A stretch of 64,000 bases of DNA from JAFGED01 sp964551295 (GTDB lineage: Bacteria > Chloroflexota > Anaerolineae > B4-G1): positions 1 to 64,000 of the forward strand of contig CAZKDJ010000001.1 in assembly GCA_964551295.1 (NCBI GenBank), read 5' to 3'. The notes below the pieces were generated by a model. The model ran no database searches and had not been told where the DNA came from. It worked only from the letters and a program-made list of their open reading frames with translations. The position numbers and the translations under genes were made by a program. Shown piece after piece: positions 61,611 through 64,000 of the stretch (position 1 is the stretch's first letter; every line of letters begins with the position of its first letter).

Positions 61611-62670
61611 CTACACTGCTTGCACGTCCAAAACGACCTTGATGGTGGCCGGGTCCTCCTGATCCACCTTCTCGAACGCGGCGGCCACGTCCCGCATCGC
61701 CAACCGGTCGGTGACCAACAACTCCGGGTGCAACAACCCCTTCTCCATCAGCCGGATAGCGCGCGGGAACTCACCCAGCGTCACGCGCGAGGCGATGATG
61801 TGCGCCTCCTTGAGCACCAGGGTCTTGAAATGCACCGCCGACAGCTGCTCGCCCAACCCTGCCGTCACGATCCGCCCGGCTGCGCGCACCATCTTGACCG
61901 CCTGGGCCAGCGGCGCTTCCCGGCCCTCCAGCAAGTGATAGTGCCCCACCGCCTCGATCACACAGTCCGCGCCCGCGCCGTGGGTGGCCTCCATCACGCG
62001 CTCGACCGGGTCCTCCTGGGCGACGTCGATGGTGACGTCTGCGCCCAGCTTGCGCGCCGTCTCCAGCCGGTAGGGCTGCAGGTCAGCGACGATGGTCATC
62101 GCCGGGCCGGCGCTGTGGCACAGGACGTCGAGGATCGAGAGTCCCAGCTTGCCCGCACCCAGGATGGCGACAATCTCTCCCGGCTGCACCTGCCCGCGCC
62201 ACAGGATGTGGTGCCCCAGGCCGTACATCTCGACCATCGGCGCGTAGGTCATGGGAATGGCATCGGGCAGCGGGTACAGGTGGCTCGACGGCGTGACGAC
62301 ATACTGCCCGAACCCGCCGTCTAGGTCGACGCCCAGCAGCTTGAGCGTGCGGCAGGCGTTGATGTGCCCCGAAAGACATGCTGGACACCGGTGGCAGGAG
62401 ATGATGGGATCGACCACCACCCGGTCGNNNNNNNNNNACGCTGTAGCCCACCACGTCCCGGCCCACCTCCTGGATCACGCCGCCAAACTCGTGCCCCAGG
62501 ATGGCGGGGAACGCGACCCGGTCGTGAAACTCGCCCCGGTAGATGTGCAGGTCGGTGCCGCAGATACCGGCGTAACCGGTCCGCACCAGCACCTCGTCCG
62601 GCCCGATGCGCGGGTCGGGCGCGTCGCCTAAGTGAATCTCTCGATCGTTGGTCAGAATACCCGCTTTCAT
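61611..62670 (-). CDS. Zinc-dependent medium-chain alcohol/polyol dehydrogenase (interrupted by an assembly gap)
   Basis: The N-terminal part (62438-62670) has GICGTDLHIYRGEF and AILGHEFGG (catalytic zinc ligands); after the N run it continues as DRVVVDPIIS, CHRCPACLSGHINAC (structural zinc, four Cys), GAGKLGLS (NAD site) and VIEAVGHYHLL. Ten N at 62428-62437 put the two halves in different frames. Because GT-N(n)-C must contain a multiple of three N, the true gap is not 10 bases; this is an assembly artefact and not a pseudogene. Substrate probably a sugar or sugar acid. Confidence 0.88.
62428..62437. other. Assembly gap of 10 N
   Basis: A run of ten undetermined bases inside the dehydrogenase gene. 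The family normally has about V-x(3-5)-GDRVVVDP here, so only a few codons are likely to be missing. Confidence 0.98.
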
Positions 62671-62706
62671 CTCGTCCTTCCTCGCCCGGCTTGGGCAATA
62701 CCTATG

Positions 62707-63477
62707 CTAGGCCAGCTCCAACCCCACGAGTCGGGCGATGTTGCCGGCCATGACCAACTGCCTCTCCGCCGGAGTGACCTCGCCCTCCAAGAGCGCCTCG
62801 TACTTGGCCACCTCGACGTGCATCAGCGCGAACGGTGTATCGCTGCCAAAGCAGACGCGGTCGGCGCCCAGCGTGTGGATGGCCTTGAGAACGGCCACGG
62901 CCCGCACAGCGCTGCCGATCAACGTCAGATTCGGGCACTCCTGCGCCATCTCGATGGCGGCGTTGGAGAGATCGGCATAGCCGACGCCCCCCATGTGGAC
63001 CATCAGGATCTGCACCCCGGGGTACATCCTGGCGATCTTGGCCACGCGGAACGGATGCGTAGCCTCGAAGGCGTCCGCGCCGACGTGGAAAGCCAGCAGC
63101 TTGCCGGTCTTGGCGATCTCTTCGACGATGGGCAGCGCAAGCTGCGGGTCATCGATGTAGTAGCTGTTCTGGGCACCGTTCAGCTTGACCCCGTAAAAGC
63201 CGTACTCCTCGACGCAGCGCTTGACGGCGGCCTTCGCCTCGTCCAGGCCCAGGCGCGGATCGGCCCAGCCGAAGCCGAGGATTCGATCCGGGTGTTGTTG
63301 CGTCGCCTGGTAGACGTAGGCATTGGATGTGGCAATCTCGCGCATGTAGGGCGGGCGCAGCCAGGTCAATGCCTTGGCGACACCAGCGCGGTCCATGCGG
63401 CGCAGCAGATCGTCGATGGTGATCGCCCTGTCGTCCTCTCCCATGGGAGAAATGTGGGTGTCGGCATCGATAATCAA
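62707..63477 (-). CDS. Amidohydrolase-2 family protein
   Basis: The 256-residue TIM-barrel protein has IDADTHISPMGED (metal site DxH), GVKLNGAQNSYYIDD, LAFHVGADAF, ILMVHMGGVGYADLS and RVCFGSDTPFALM (catalytic Asp), as in lactonases and decarboxylases of this family. Hydrolysis of a sugar-acid lactone would suit the context. TTG at 63477 is six bases after AGGAG; an ATG inside that region is out of frame. Confidence 0.8.
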   Translation of the reverse strand: MIIDADTHISPMGEDDRAITIDDLLRRMDRAGVAKALTWLRPPYMREIATSNAYVYQATQQHPDRILGFGWADPRLGLDEAKAAVKRCVEEYGFYGVKLNGAQNSYYIDDPQLALPIVEEIAKTGKLLAFHVGADAFEATHPFRVAKIARMYPGVQILMVHMGGVGYADLSNAAIEMAQECPNLTLIGSAVRAVAVLKAIHTLGADRVCFGSDTPFALMHVEVAKYEALLEGEVTPAERQLVMAGNIARLVGLELA

Positions 63478-63487
63478 GGTGCATCTC

Positions 63488-64000
63488 CTATGGTTCAACC
63501 AGGTACAGATTCACCCGCCCGCCGCGGTCGGAAGCGTACAGAATCCGACTGCCGTCCCAGCTCCAGGTGGGATGGCAATGGGCCGTCTGAGTGTGCCACG
63601 AGGTCCCGTGATAGCACAGGGTCTCAAGCTCCGCCTTATCGCCAGAGATGTCGATCAGCACCAGGTCGTCCACGTCGTCGCCGACCAGCAGCGTGTGATC
63701 CGGGTTGGCGTGATAGTGGTTGCAGTAGTAGGGCATATCAATACGCCTGACCACGTTGCCCGCGCGGTCCGCCAGCCCGACGAAGGGGACCATCGTCTCC
63801 TGCTTGACCGCCACGTCGGTGGCGACGGCCTGCGTGCGCTCGGAGGTGATGGTGCCGTCGTGACCCGGCCCGCGGTCGTCGAAAAAGATGTACCTCTCAA
63901 GCGTCCAGAACTCGTGCCCCACCGAGTCCTGCTCCTGCTGGCGAAAACAGGGCCAGACCTGGCGAGAGACAAAATCGAGCAGCCAGATGCGCTGAGTGAC
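63488..64000 (-). CDS. Oligogalacturonate lyase (PL22-like), C-terminal fragment
   Basis: The frame is open to the right edge, so the N-terminus is missing; 170 residues are visible. QRIWLLD, SVGHEFWTLE, MPYYCNHYHANPDHTLLVGD and TAHCHPTWSWDGSRILYASDRGG are blade motifs of the beta-propeller oligogalacturonate lyases (PL22), which split di- and trigalacturonates to 5-keto-4-deoxyuronate inside the cell. The conserved histidines of HEFW, CNHYHAN and HCHP fit the metal and catalytic sites. First visible gene of the uronate cluster. Confidence 0.82.
   Translation of the reverse strand, partial: VTQRIWLLDFVSRQVWPCFRQQEQDSVGHEFWTLERYIFFDDRGPGHDGTITSERTQAVATDVAVKQETMVPFVGLADRAGNVVRRIDMPYYCNHYHANPDHTLLVGDDVDDLVLIDISGDKAELETLCYHGTSWHTQTAHCHPTWSWDGSRILYASDRGGRVNLYLVEP

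Noticed and set aside
61611..62670. Dehydrogenase pseudogene by frameshift
   Set aside because: The frame change coincides exactly with the run of N, so it reflects the assembly.

Overview
The window looks like a scaffold from an uncultured, GC-rich anaerobic bacterium, most plausibly a member of the Chloroflexota (Anaerolineae-like). That placement is inference. It rests on the families of giant membrane glycosyltransferases with extracellular modules, Thr/Pro-linker lipoproteins, large TPR proteins, the many degenerate short repeats (aatctcc-type, gcgaat-type, catcacg-type) that run through coding regions, and a hexuronate-catabolic cluster. A run of 10 N at 62428-62437 shows it is an assembled scaffold. 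No intergenic stretch exceeds about 300 bases.

Layout. (A) 1-5.4 kb, minus strand, visibly lower in GC: an accessory island against the 3' side of a tRNA-Lys(CTT). It holds two paralogous excisionase-like HTH genes, the start of a ParM-like actin gene, a large putative PD-(D/E)XK nuclease with a TPR-like helical body, and a SAM methyltransferase. (B) 5.5-26.9 kb, plus strand: surE, then a tightly overlapping six-gene operon (GT2 glycosyltransferase, AlkP-type phosphodiesterase, four GT-C-type membrane proteins), a seventh membrane protein from its own promoter, two zinc-ribbon membrane proteins, a methyltransferase, and two LiaI/LiaF-like envelope proteins. (C) 26.9-30.5 kb, minus: a tandem OB-fold protein, YigZ, and small secreted or anchored proteins. 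(D) 30.6-33.1 kb, plus: a radical SAM protein and RqcH. (E) 33.1-41.5 kb, minus: an envelope locus of two TPR proteins, an orphan peptide-type solute-binding lipoprotein with an N-terminal PsbP-like domain, and a gluzincin peptidase. (F) 41.6-64 kb, minus: twenty co-directional genes for breakdown of uronate-containing plant polysaccharide.

Block F is the most interesting. It combines a PL22 oligogalacturonate lyase, a GH4 glycosidase, a CE15-like glucuronoyl esterase, UxaC, UxaE and a UxuB-like SDR, so galacturonate and glucuronate can both be brought to D-mannonate. No mannonate dehydratase (UxuA), KdgK or KdgA is visible. Instead a LarA-family enzyme with all nickel-pincer residues lies close to 6-phosphogluconate dehydrogenase, suggesting that D-mannonate is epimerised at C2 to D-gluconate and drained through 6-phosphogluconate to the pentose phosphate pathway. 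The same run carries a complete three-component corrinoid methyl-transfer set (UroD-type methyltransferase, corrinoid protein, pterin methyltransferase) plus a second UroD-type methyltransferase. Next to a glucuronoyl esterase and uronate isomerase this suggests O-demethylation of a methylated sugar such as 4-O-methyl-glucuronate.

Regulatory signals are unusually legible: several sigma70-type promoters, many with an extended -10, at least two giving leaderless or near-leaderless mRNAs, and a divergent tRNA-Lys/surE promoter pair that shares its -35 region.
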